Program-made: the position numbers and the translations under genes | Shown here: piece by piece, positions 51,865-59,773 of the stretch | How the letters are laid out: every line of letters begins with the position of its first letter | How positions within the stretch are numbered: position 1 is the stretch's first letter | Notes under the pieces: generated by a model | The model's input: only the letters and a program-made list of their open reading frames with translations | Database searches by the model: none | Told to the model about the DNA's origin: nothing | Assembly (NCBI GenBank): GCA_016215155.1 | Contig: JACRLQ010000023.1 | Span: 1-60,411, forward strand | Direction: 5' to 3' | DNA length: 60,411 nt | DNA from: Nitrospirota bacterium | GTDB taxonomy: Bacteria; Nitrospirota; Thermodesulfovibrionia; Thermodesulfovibrionales; UBA6898

Positions 51865-52607
51865 CAGAACCTTATTTTGTTAGGTTTCTGAAGAGTTGAA
51901 TTGGTAAAAAGTACCGTGCCGTCATCCAGGAGGACTTTGTAAATCGGCGCGGGACGGGGCGCGGCCGGAGGAGTGTCCTTGACGACGGAGGGAGCGGCAG
52001 CACTGGGTTTGCTGTAATTTTGTTTTCCCTTGTAGAGCGAATAGACCTTCTTTACGTAATTCCTTGTCTCGGAGATGGGCGGAACGCTCCTGTATTTTTC
52101 GACCTTTTTCGGCCCGGCGTTATAGGCCGCCAGGGCAAGTGTCAGGTCACCGTCGAATTTTTCGAGCATCGCGCGCAGATACTTCGTCCCTCCGTCGATG
52201 TTCTCTTCGGGGTTAAACGGATTGCTCACATTCATGTCGTTTGCGGTCGTAGGCATAAGCTGCATGAGCCCCATCGCGCCTTTTCTTGAGACGGCCCTGT
52301 GGTTGCCGTTTGACTCGGTCTTTATGACCGCATTAATCAGTTCGGAGTCTATCTCATACTTTGAAGCGGCCTTCTGAACATAGCTGCTGTAGTCGGTGCT
52401 CGACAGCTGTTTCGTAGTGATGAGCTCCGGCTGTTTTTCTAATACGGAGGGTTTTTCCTTCAGCACCCGTTCACTTTTTTTGCCGAAGGGGGCATCAGTA
52501 TAACAGACCACGCCGCTTTCGTCTGTATATCTATAAATATCGGAATACGCGACACCGTGAACAAGCCATAGGGCAGAAAACAGAAGTATGATAATAAACT
52601 TCCTCAT
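51864..52607 (-). CDS. Soluble lytic murein transglycosylase (SLT) with DUF4124
   Basis: 247 residues: signal peptide 1-22; a DUF4124-like segment with IYRYTDESGVVCYTDAP; the SLT goose-lysozyme-like domain (~75-190) with catalytic Glu in VIKTESNGNH and AMGLMQLMPTTA, then LALAAYNAGP; and a C-terminal DUF4124-like echo (VLLDDGTVLFTN). Cleaves peptidoglycan in the periplasm. Upstream of and coupled to nadA. Confidence 0.93.
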   Translation of the reverse strand: MRKFIIILLFSALWLVHGVAYSDIYRYTDESGVVCYTDAPFGKKSERVLKEKPSVLEKQPELITTKQLSSTDYSSYVQKAASKYEIDSELINAVIKTESNGNHRAVSRKGAMGLMQLMPTTANDMNVSNPFNPEENIDGGTKYLRAMLEKFDGDLTLALAAYNAGPKKVEKYRSVPPISETRNYVKKVYSLYKGKQNYSKPSAAAPSVVKDTPPAAPRPAPIYKVLLDDGTVLFTNSTLQKPNKIRF

Positions 52608-52785
52608 AGTAAAATCGTAACATTTACCGCATAAGCTGTCAACGGATAACCATATTAGCCGCAGTTGCCGTTATTTTGCTCTGAAATGCCGCGGTTAATC
52701 TGCGATGGCGGCTGTACGGGGGACCTGTCTCCCGGGCGAGGGACCCGCGGCCATGCAGGAATTCCGGGAAACACCTGTATTTTGT

Positions 52786-52813
52786 TTGACACGGGAAATT
52801 CATGTGATAAACT
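52786..52813 (+). promoter_or_regulatory. Sigma-70-like promoter of the sco operon
   Basis: TTGACA (52786-52791), 16-bp spacer, TAAACT (52808-52813). It lies 38 bp before ATG 52852, with the ribosome site GGAGGT between. Confidence 0.65.
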
Positions 52814-52851
52814 CTAGAGAAAGTCACTAATCGACGGAGGTATCAAACATA

Positions 52852-53433
52852 ATGACTGCGCGCGGGCCGTTCGCCTTCACAATCTCTCTGATGTTACTGG
52901 TAGTTCCCTGCCTGGCGAAGGAAGTCCGGGCCTACACCCGGAACGAGTATAAAAGGACCGTGGAAAACTATCAGGTCCCGGAAGTCACGCTGGTAAATCA
53001 GGACGGCAGGCGCGTGAAACTCGGCATGCTGCTTAACTCGAAGAAACCGGTCATGGTCGATTTTGTCTTTACGACATGCACAACAATCTGTCCCCTGCTG
53101 TCGGCAAATTTTTCGGACCTTCAGAAGAAACTCGGACCGGAATCCGGCAAGGTGCAGCTTATTTCCCTTTCGATCGATCCGGAGAATGATACGCCTAAGG
53201 CCATGAAGGCCTATCTTCAAAGGTATAATGCCCGGCCGGGCTGGGACTTTCTGACCGGCTCCCGTGAAGATATCAGTAGGGTCATAAAGGCCTTTGAGGC
53301 GTATACGCCCAACAAAATGTCTCACCTGCCGCTGATCCTGCTGAAGTCCCCGTCAGACACACAGTGGATCAGAATATTTGGCCTTGTCAGTTCCGGAGAA
53401 CTCATGAGGGAGTACCAAAGGGTGATTAAATAA
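52852..53433 (+). CDS. SCO1/SenC-family copper chaperone
   Basis: 193 residues: signal peptide to ~24, then a thioredoxin-like fold with the copper motif CTTIC in FVFTTCTTICPLLSANF, followed by SLSIDPENDTP and a conserved His near MSHLPL. SCO proteins deliver copper to heme-copper oxidases or N2O reductase; the NosL and Nor genes nearby fit that use. The stop overlaps the next gene as TAATG. Confidence 0.93.
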   Translation: MTARGPFAFTISLMLLVVPCLAKEVRAYTRNEYKRTVENYQVPEVTLVNQDGRRVKLGMLLNSKKPVMVDFVFTTCTTICPLLSANFSDLQKKLGPESGKVQLISLSIDPENDTPKAMKAYLQRYNARPGWDFLTGSREDISRVIKAFEAYTPNKMSHLPLILLKSPSDTQWIRIFGLVSSGELMREYQRVIK

Positions 53434-55139
53434 TGAGAATGAATTTTGAAACGGCGAAGGACCGGTTTTTCGGACGGATGCTGAGAACGCTGACCCTGCT
53501 TCTTGTCATGGTATCCGCCGATACGGTTTGGGCTGAGGCCGGACACCCTCTCACTATAGCCGAAGTATCAAAGGAAGAGGCTTTAAGGCTGGGGGCGCGA
53601 ATGTATCGCGAGGGAATACTGCCCTCCGGGGAACCCCTGGAAGCGATTTACAGGGGAGACATCCCTGTAACAGGGAAGGCCTTTACCTGCATAAGCTGTC
53701 ATCTGCGAAGCGGGCTTGGCTCGATAGAAGGCCGCGTCTTCACTCCTCCGACGAACGGCGACATATTGTTTCGGCCCCAAAAAAGTCTCTATAAAGGGGT
53801 CGAAATTGCGTCAATGCCTCCCCGGCGCGCGGCATATACGGATGACTCACTGGCCGACGCAATCCGGGGCGGACTCGACCCCTCCGGGCGGACCCTGAAT
53901 GAAGTCATGCCGCGTTATATGTTTACTGACGAGGACATGAAGTTTCTTGTGTTATATCTGAAATCGCTCTCGACTGGATTTTCACCGGGATTTTCAGACG
54001 GGACGCTTCGGCTCGCAACGATCGTCTCGGAGGATGTCAGACCTGAGGAGCGGGACGCCATGCTCGTCCCGCTCCAGAGCTTCGTGGCCCTCAAAAACAG
54101 GCAGGCGAAAGTTTACGAGTCTCAGCCGAGAAAGGCCCGCATGGCGCTTCCCTCGATGGAATCGACATACCTGAAACTTACGCTTTCTCTCTGGGAGTTG
54201 AAAGGACGGCCTGAGACCTGGCGGGCCCAGTTGGAGGAGTATTATCGCAGGGAGCCTGTATTTGCAATAGCCGGAGGGATAACGGCGTCGCATTGGCAGC
54301 CGATCCACCAGTTCAGTGAGGACAACCAGGTCCCCTGTGTTTTTCCGGTCACCGACCTTCCCGTTGTGTCGGAATCCGACTGGTACACCCTGTACCTGTC
54401 TAAGGGATATTATCAGGAGGGTGAGGGGGCGGCGCGGTATCTCAATAACGAAGAGGCGCTCTTAAATGGGAGGGCCGTTGTACAGATTGTGCGTGCTTCC
54501 GGTAAAGGATCGGCGCTGGCGTCCGGTTTTGAGCAGTCATGGAGGGATTTGGGGCGTAAGGCCCCTGTGACTCTCTTGCTGGAAGAAGAGAAACAGTTAA
54601 CGAAAGAACTCCTCGAACAGGTGATGGACAGGGAAAATCCCGCCGCGTTGGTCCTCTGGGATGACTCCAGGGCACTGCCCGCACTGGATGCCCTGACTGC
54701 CGGCAAAAACAGGCCCGCAATGGTTATCATTTCTTCTGGTTATCTTGGGGAGGACCTCTGGAGAATTAACGAAGAGGTCCGTGAGTTTACCTATATCACA
54801 TATCCTTTCAGGCTGCCGCAGGAAGAGGCGCCGTACCTGCCGTATGTCGATCCGTCGATGAGAAACATGAAATTAAAGGACGACGAGTTGAAGATAGTAA
54901 GAAAGACATATTCCATCATCCAGGTGCTGTCCCGGGCATTGACGGATATGAGGGGAAACTACTACCGTGACAATTTTCTCGATGTCATCGGCATGATGCC
55001 CGACCTGCCGGTCCCATTGTATGAGCGGCTGAGTTTCGGGCCCGGCCAGAGATACGCATCAAAAGGATGCTACATCGTCCAGCTCAGTAAAGGTCCCAGG
55101 CCGGAACTTATCAAAAAAAGCGGTTGGATCGTATATTGA
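53433..55139 (+). CDS. Cytochrome c fused to periplasmic-binding-protein-like domain
   Basis: 568 residues. Signal peptide to ~35; a monoheme cytochrome c domain (~40-175) with CISCH near residue 85 and MPRYMFTDEDMKFLVLYL; then a ~390-residue type I periplasmic-binding (Leu/Ile/Val receptor-like) fold: LRLATIVSEDV, VFAIAGGI, VVQIVRASGKGSALASGF and PAALVLWDDSRAL. Such fusions occur beside Sco genes in some respirers. The binding domain may sense a ligand or simply dock a partner; ligand unknown. Translationally coupled to sco. Confidence 0.85.
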   Translation: MRMNFETAKDRFFGRMLRTLTLLLVMVSADTVWAEAGHPLTIAEVSKEEALRLGARMYREGILPSGEPLEAIYRGDIPVTGKAFTCISCHLRSGLGSIEGRVFTPPTNGDILFRPQKSLYKGVEIASMPPRRAAYTDDSLADAIRGGLDPSGRTLNEVMPRYMFTDEDMKFLVLYLKSLSTGFSPGFSDGTLRLATIVSEDVRPEERDAMLVPLQSFVALKNRQAKVYESQPRKARMALPSMESTYLKLTLSLWELKGRPETWRAQLEEYYRREPVFAIAGGITASHWQPIHQFSEDNQVPCVFPVTDLPVVSESDWYTLYLSKGYYQEGEGAARYLNNEEALLNGRAVVQIVRASGKGSALASGFEQSWRDLGRKAPVTLLLEEEKQLTKELLEQVMDRENPAALVLWDDSRALPALDALTAGKNRPAMVIISSGYLGEDLWRINEEVREFTYITYPFRLPQEEAPYLPYVDPSMRNMKLKDDELKIVRKTYSIIQVLSRALTDMRGNYYRDNFLDVIGMMPDLPVPLYERLSFGPGQRYASKGCYIVQLSKGPRPELIKKSGWIVY

Positions 55140-55144
55140 ATGAC

Positions 55145-55179
55145 TGCCCGCCATTGGTTGTTCTCCGTCGGGCATTTTT
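55145..55179 (+). terminator. Probable terminator after the sco operon
   Basis: TGCCCG pairs with CGGGCA across an 18-nt loop, then T5. The stem is short but the position (6 bp after the stop) and T-run fit. Confidence 0.55.
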
Positions 55180-55182
55180 CTA

Positions 55183-55211
55183 TTGACAGAATTACACTAT
55201 TCATACAGAAT
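55183..55211 (+). promoter_or_regulatory. Possible promoter of the small secreted protein
   Basis: TTGACA (55183-55188), 17-bp spacer, CAGAAT (55206-55211), with ATG 55219 only 7 bases on; no Shine-Dalgarno sequence. Confidence 0.4.
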
Positions 55212-55218
55212 AATCCAA

Positions 55219-55509
55219 ATGAGACCGTTCAGCGCGTTAATACTGCTCATAACTCTTATGTTTTCGATTTTTTCACCGTTGACGGTCCAGCTGACAATTT
55301 CACCTGAATCCCGGGCAACTTTTCTGGTGACCCTCGATGTCTGTCATGCCTCCGGGGCGGCGCTGTCAGTCAGCTCGGAGATGCCTTTTCTGTGTGAAGG
55401 CACTGTGTCCATTGACCGTCTGGAAACAACGAGGTCTCACGTATCCGAAAACGAATCGTCTTTCCCCCTGTTAATTCCCTATCCGGAAGAACGTCCCCCA
55501 AGAGTCTGA
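55219..55509 (+). CDS. Small exported protein of unknown function
   Basis: 96 residues from ATG 55219. One hydrophobic N-terminal segment (~4-24), then a Ser/Glu/Pro-rich region with two Cys in DVCHASGAALSVSSEM..LCEG and a Pro-rich end. Lying between sco and nosL-type genes it may be a small copper- or redox-related protein, but no family is recognised. Coding is plausible rather than certain. Confidence 0.45.
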   Translation: MRPFSALILLITLMFSIFSPLTVQLTISPESRATFLVTLDVCHASGAALSVSSEMPFLCEGTVSIDRLETTRSHVSENESSFPLLIPYPEERPPRV

Positions 55510-55701
55510 TCCGCAGTTCCGAAGTTTGTGAATTGAGTTAAGTTTTTCCCCAGGGAAGGGTCCGTGCGGACTTTTCTCCCCTTACGACTCGGCTCCACTT
55601 CGGAAATCTTTTTCAATAAATATTTCTGTTGTGGGGCCATTTTTTTATTTTATAATGACAATGGTGAACACCAGCAACACATATTTCAGGAGGTGGTATT
55701 T

Positions 55702-55755
55702 ATGAAAGGCTGCCGGTATGCAATGAACAATAAATCAGTAAGGAGAGGGAAATGA
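55702..55755 (+). CDS. Short leader ORF (17 codons) coupled to the NosL-fusion gene
   Basis: ATG 55702 has a near-perfect AGGAGGT eight bases upstream, better than that of the next gene. The 17-residue product starts MKGCRYAMNN and its stop overlaps the next start (ATGA). It may be a translational-coupling leader. It could also be a chance frame. Confidence 0.4.
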   Translation: MKGCRYAMNNKSVRRGK

Positions 55756-57296
55756 AGTTAATAAAAGCAAAAGTGTGCTTAATAAATCAGTCTGGGAGTT
55801 ATTATTCTGTTATTTTATTGCTGCTGCTGGTTTTTGGTGTCTTGACCGCACAAAATTCCTTTGCCGCCACTGAAGAGGCAGAGGCCCCCAAGGCATGCAA
55901 ACAATGCGGGATGGACAGGACTGTTTTTGCGCAAAGTCGCATGTTAATTACCTACTCTGACGGTTCTGAGGTCGGGGTCTGCAGTATCCACTGCGCGGCG
56001 GTGGAGCTGAAACAAAACAGTGGAAAACAGGTCAGGTCGGTCATGGTCGCTGATTACGCATCAAAGCGGTTGATCGAGGCGAAGACCGCCACCTGGGTTT
56101 TGGGCGGGAAAAGGGACGGCGTCATGAGCCCTGTCGCAAAATGGGCCTTTGCAAAAGAGAAGGACGCGCAGGCCTTTATCGGGGAAAACGGCGGCAGATT
56201 GGCCACGTATGACGATGCCATGAAGGCCGCCACCGGGGAACTTGCGGGTGATGGGAAAACCGGCGCAACGGGACACCAGCACACTGGTCATAAGAACACC
56301 GGTCATGGCCACTCCGGTCATGATATGGGCCCCGGGTCTCAAATGCTTTATAATCCCGGATTCGGCGAGGACATCTACCATACCCATCCTGCGGGTATGT
56401 GGATGTTCAACTATAAGTTCATGCATATGGGTATGGACGGGCTCAGGGCAGGGACTTCAGACATAGACGCGGGCAGCGTCGGGTTCAAAAGAGGCAAACC
56501 CTATAATTATATGATGATACCTACCGATATGCGGATGGAAATGCATATGCTGATGGTCATGTACGGTATCACCGACAGGCTCACCATGATGGTCATGGCC
56601 AACTATCTGGACAATAAAATGAATATGCTTATGGACATGGGGCCGGGCAAGATGATAACGACCGAGCCGCCTATGAGCACCAGCGGGTGGGGAGACACTG
56701 AACTGAGGGGCATCTATAAGATCAGCAAAACCCTCACCGGCAGCCTCGGTATAAGCCTGCCTACCGGAGCTATAGACAAGACGGTGGTTATGATGAAAAA
56801 GCAGTGGAGGGCCCCTTATGATATGCAGCTGGGTTCAGGGACGTATGACCTCAAACCGTCATTGACTTATACTGCGCTGAGTGACGACTCGAAATGGAAC
56901 TGGGGAGCCCAGGCGACCTATGTCTATCATATCGGAGAAAACGACAATGACTACAGCCTCGGTAACAGTATCAAGATGACCGGATGGCTGCAACGGGCCT
57001 TCGGCCCCGCCACTTCCTGGGTGCGGCTGTCTTTTAACGATACAGGCCGGATAAAGGGGCAGGATGCCGAGATCGAAAAGTTGATCCATCCAACCACTGG
57101 AATGGGCGCGCCCACACCCGACGCCGACCCCCGGAACTACGGTGGACAGAGGCTGGATGGTCTTATCGGTGTCAGCTATACGAGGGGGGCCTGGAGTATA
57201 GGGGTTGAAGCCGGAGTGCCCTTATACCAGTATCTTAACGGACTGCAGATGAAGACGAAGTGGCTGATAAATGCGGGTGTGCAGGTAATGTTATAG
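55752..57296 (+). CDS. NosL copper-binding domain fused to an outer-membrane beta-barrel
   Basis: 514 residues. Signal/TM ~18-38; a NosL-type domain ~45-160 with CKQCGM (Cu(I) site), then ITYSDGSEVGVCSIHC; a His/Gly/Met-rich linker (~173-195) of GHQHTGHKN type; then a ~310-residue region of alternating amphipathic strands rich in Met and aromatic residues (YMMIPTDMRMEMHMLMVMYG), ending AGVQVML like an outer-membrane barrel. The two modules normally occur as separate proteins. Copper delivery or copper tolerance at the outer membrane is inferred. Converges on the NapH-like gene with 2 bp between. Confidence 0.82.
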   Translation: MKLIKAKVCLINQSGSYYSVILLLLLVFGVLTAQNSFAATEEAEAPKACKQCGMDRTVFAQSRMLITYSDGSEVGVCSIHCAAVELKQNSGKQVRSVMVADYASKRLIEAKTATWVLGGKRDGVMSPVAKWAFAKEKDAQAFIGENGGRLATYDDAMKAATGELAGDGKTGATGHQHTGHKNTGHGHSGHDMGPGSQMLYNPGFGEDIYHTHPAGMWMFNYKFMHMGMDGLRAGTSDIDAGSVGFKRGKPYNYMMIPTDMRMEMHMLMVMYGITDRLTMMVMANYLDNKMNMLMDMGPGKMITTEPPMSTSGWGDTELRGIYKISKTLTGSLGISLPTGAIDKTVVMMKKQWRAPYDMQLGSGTYDLKPSLTYTALSDDSKWNWGAQATYVYHIGENDNDYSLGNSIKMTGWLQRAFGPATSWVRLSFNDTGRIKGQDAEIEKLIHPTTGMGAPTPDADPRNYGGQRLDGLIGVSYTRGAWSIGVEAGVPLYQYLNGLQMKTKWLINAGVQVML

Positions 57297-57298
57297 AA

Positions 57299-58240
57299 TT
57301 AAGATCGTTTGGCGCATTGATGGACTGTTGAATTGATATCGCAGGGTGTCCGGTCTTCCGACGGGCGCCCTTTTTTTTCGCCGGCCTGATAATGAAAAAG
57401 CCCCCTGCCTTTGCCCATTTCCCTGTGACAGGCATCGATGCAGGAGCCGCAGTTTACGCAGGAGATGTCCCTCCGGTTCATCCTGGGCAGCACATTCATA
57501 AAGCAGGCCTTTTCACAGCCCCTGCAGTTTGTGCATTCATCCATCCGGTCAGGGTCCATCTTTACACGGACTGAAACCGGGCTTATCCATCCAAAGAGCA
57601 TCTGCATAAGCCCTGCCGCGCAGATATATTTGCAGAGTGAATGGCGGACAAGCACCGAGGTTATCATCATGTAGGTCGCGACCCCGATGATGCCTGCCTT
57701 GACCCCGAAGGTAAAATTCCAGCTTATGATCTGGCCCCATATTGTTTTTGGCGCCACCAGATAGCCGGTGAGGGCAATGCCGCCCAGAACCGGCAGCAGT
57801 ACCAGACTGACGATGATGATCAGGAAGGCAAGGGCCTTATTCCATGTCCTTATCTCGGGGTCATTGGGTTTCCTGACAAAAAGGCTCCTTCTGCCGATTA
57901 TCTTGAGCGTCAGATGGTCGGCAAGTTCAAAAAGTGTCCCCTCGGGGCATAACCAGCCGCAAAAAAACCGTCCGGTCAGAAATCCGAGCAGCGGAAAGAC
58001 GGCAAGAACGATTACCCACGGCAAGACCGCTTTAAGGAAAAAACGGACCGCGATATGAGACGACCCTCTAACGCTGTGATCGTTGAGCATGGCAGTGTCG
58101 ATCCCCAGGCTCCATACATGGCCCAGAACGATGAGCTCATGAGTAGCGGTATCATACCTGAAGATGTCCAGCACAGGCATGAGGAAGATCAGAACGATGA
58201 AAGATATCTGGGTAATCCTTCTATAGGTTGTCAGGCTCAT
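57299..58240 (-). CDS. NapH/NosR-like 4Fe-4S membrane protein
   Basis: 313 residues with about five TM helices. Two membrane-proximal CxxxC motifs (FCGWLCPEGT and CKYICAAG) and two ferredoxin-type 4Fe-4S sites (CTNCRGCEKAC and CVNCGSCIDAC) give the NapH/NosR-C/CcoG-like layout. It likely passes quinol electrons to a periplasmic nitrogen-oxide reductase or its maturation. Downstream of norB but behind a terminator, so probably with its own promoter in 58,241-58,311. Confidence 0.88.
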   Translation of the reverse strand: MSLTTYRRITQISFIVLIFLMPVLDIFRYDTATHELIVLGHVWSLGIDTAMLNDHSVRGSSHIAVRFFLKAVLPWVIVLAVFPLLGFLTGRFFCGWLCPEGTLFELADHLTLKIIGRRSLFVRKPNDPEIRTWNKALAFLIIIVSLVLLPVLGGIALTGYLVAPKTIWGQIISWNFTFGVKAGIIGVATYMMITSVLVRHSLCKYICAAGLMQMLFGWISPVSVRVKMDPDRMDECTNCRGCEKACFMNVLPRMNRRDISCVNCGSCIDACHREMGKGRGLFHYQAGEKKGRPSEDRTPCDINSTVHQCAKRS

Positions 58241-58311
58241 GCTTTATTATCACAGCTAAACGGTCAATGATACCATGACCTGAATCATACTGCTGAAGGC
58301 CGTGCTCAGCG

Positions 58312-58340
58312 AAAAAAAAGGCGGGCCTTACAGACCCGCC
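58312..58340 (-). terminator. Rho-independent terminator of the nor operon
   Basis: GGCGGG (58320-58325) pairs with CCCGCC (58335-58340); on the minus strand it is followed by T8. Thirty bases past the norB stop. Confidence 0.75.
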
Positions 58341-58370
58341 GAGGAGAACACAGGAGAAAAAATAAAGAGC

Positions 58371-59762
58371 TTAAGCCTGCTTCAATTCCGGACTTACCGC
58401 CGGCAAGGGCTCCCTTCCGAGCCTGAAGAAATCGACCACAAAGATCATGACTCCTATCAGGAACCCTACACCGAAGATCGCCCGGAGTATCCAGAACCAC
58501 AGGTTGTAATTGGCCTTGACCGCCATATAGTCGAGCCCCATAAGCCTTTCCATATATACCTGCACCATCCCCGCGCCGGTAATGGTAAGCACTATGAAGA
58601 CCATCGAGATCGTCATCCACCAGAAAGACGCGAAGGCCCTTGAGGCGTCGAACGCCCTGACGCCTCGGATCGCCGGCAGCGTTATATAGATCATCGCCAT
58701 GACAAGAAGTACATATGCCCCGTAAAAGGCCAGATGGCCGTGCGCGGTCGTGATCTGGGTCCCATGCGTCCATTTATTGACCTGGGGAAGGGTATGTATG
58801 ACCCCCCAGAGCCCCGCGCCGACAAAATTAAATATCGCATGGGCTACGGTGTAATAAAGTCCGGCCCTGTTTTCTACATTCCTGGCCTCTCTGGTCGTCC
58901 TGAATGCGTCCCATACCATGAAAAGAAGGGGCAGCGGTTCGAGCGAGCTGAAGATGCCTCCTACCCAGAGCCAGTACCCGGGGGTGCCTATCCAGTAATA
59001 ATGGTGGCCGGTCCCGAGTATCCCGGTGAACATGACAAAGCCGACCTCGATATACATCCATTTTTCAACGACCTCACGTTTGGCGCCGACAACCTTCATA
59101 AGCATGAAGGCAAGGAGGGCTCCGGCTATCACTTCCCAGGCTCCTTCAACCCAGAGATGCACTACCCACCACCACCAGTACTGGTCTTTTACCATGCTCT
59201 TCATATAGATCATTCCAGGCAGGTACATGAGGGCAAGGAAGGTCAGTCCACCTATGAGGGTGCCCTGTATGCCCGTCCATTTCTTGGTTTTGAGCATAGT
59301 CATAAAGTTAATAAAAAGGAACAGGAGGACGCTGATGACTATCAGCACATCGGCCCAACGCGGTGCCTCGATATATTCCCTGCCCTCATTCAGAGGGTGG
59401 ACACCCATTATCGGACTGTTTGCCTGAGGGCTAAGGCCCATCCAGATATAGCCAAGGACAACAGCAGTCACCGCGACAACCGTCGCCCAGAACTGGAGCT
59501 TTGCCAGCGGCAGGTTCCATATCTCTGTTTCAGACTCCTCGGGCACCACATAATAGGTTGCCCCCATAAGACCTGTAAGAATCCAGACGATCAGCGCGTT
59601 TATGTGAAGGGTGCGGATCGTGTTGAAGTTAAGGATAAAGAAGCTCGGCCATATAAACTGGACGGCCGCAATAATGCCGACCAGAACCTGTACAAGAAAA
59701 AGCACAACTGCAAACGTGTAAAAATATTCCGCAAGTTTTTGACTCTGATATTTTATGCTCAT
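58371..59762 (-). CDS. norB: Nitric oxide reductase catalytic subunit NorB
   Basis: 463 residues, 12 TM helices, heme-copper oxidase fold with non-heme FeB. Visible ligands: His and Glu in VVHLWVEGAWEV, the His pair in GTGHHYYWIG, and the heme His pair in TTAHGHLAFYG; the second conserved Glu is in SSLEPLPLL. These match cytochrome c-dependent NorB (2 NO to N2O) rather than NO dismutase, where ligands differ. Start ATG 59762 after AGGAGGTG, 11 bp after norC. Confidence 0.95.
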   Translation of the reverse strand: MSIKYQSQKLAEYFYTFAVVLFLVQVLVGIIAAVQFIWPSFFILNFNTIRTLHINALIVWILTGLMGATYYVVPEESETEIWNLPLAKLQFWATVVAVTAVVLGYIWMGLSPQANSPIMGVHPLNEGREYIEAPRWADVLIVISVLLFLFINFMTMLKTKKWTGIQGTLIGGLTFLALMYLPGMIYMKSMVKDQYWWWWVVHLWVEGAWEVIAGALLAFMLMKVVGAKREVVEKWMYIEVGFVMFTGILGTGHHYYWIGTPGYWLWVGGIFSSLEPLPLLFMVWDAFRTTREARNVENRAGLYYTVAHAIFNFVGAGLWGVIHTLPQVNKWTHGTQITTAHGHLAFYGAYVLLVMAMIYITLPAIRGVRAFDASRAFASFWWMTISMVFIVLTITGAGMVQVYMERLMGLDYMAVKANYNLWFWILRAIFGVGFLIGVMIFVVDFFRLGREPLPAVSPELKQA

Positions 59763-59773
59763 TGCATCACCTC

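Noticed and set aside
55564-55755. 63-codon frame ahead of the NosL fusion
   Set aside because: No ribosome site at its start; the internal ATG 55702 with AGGAGGT is the better reading.
58371-59762. NorB as a nitric oxide dismutase
   Set aside because: FeB His/Glu ligands and the second conserved Glu are those of ordinary cNOR, and a norC gene is adjacent.
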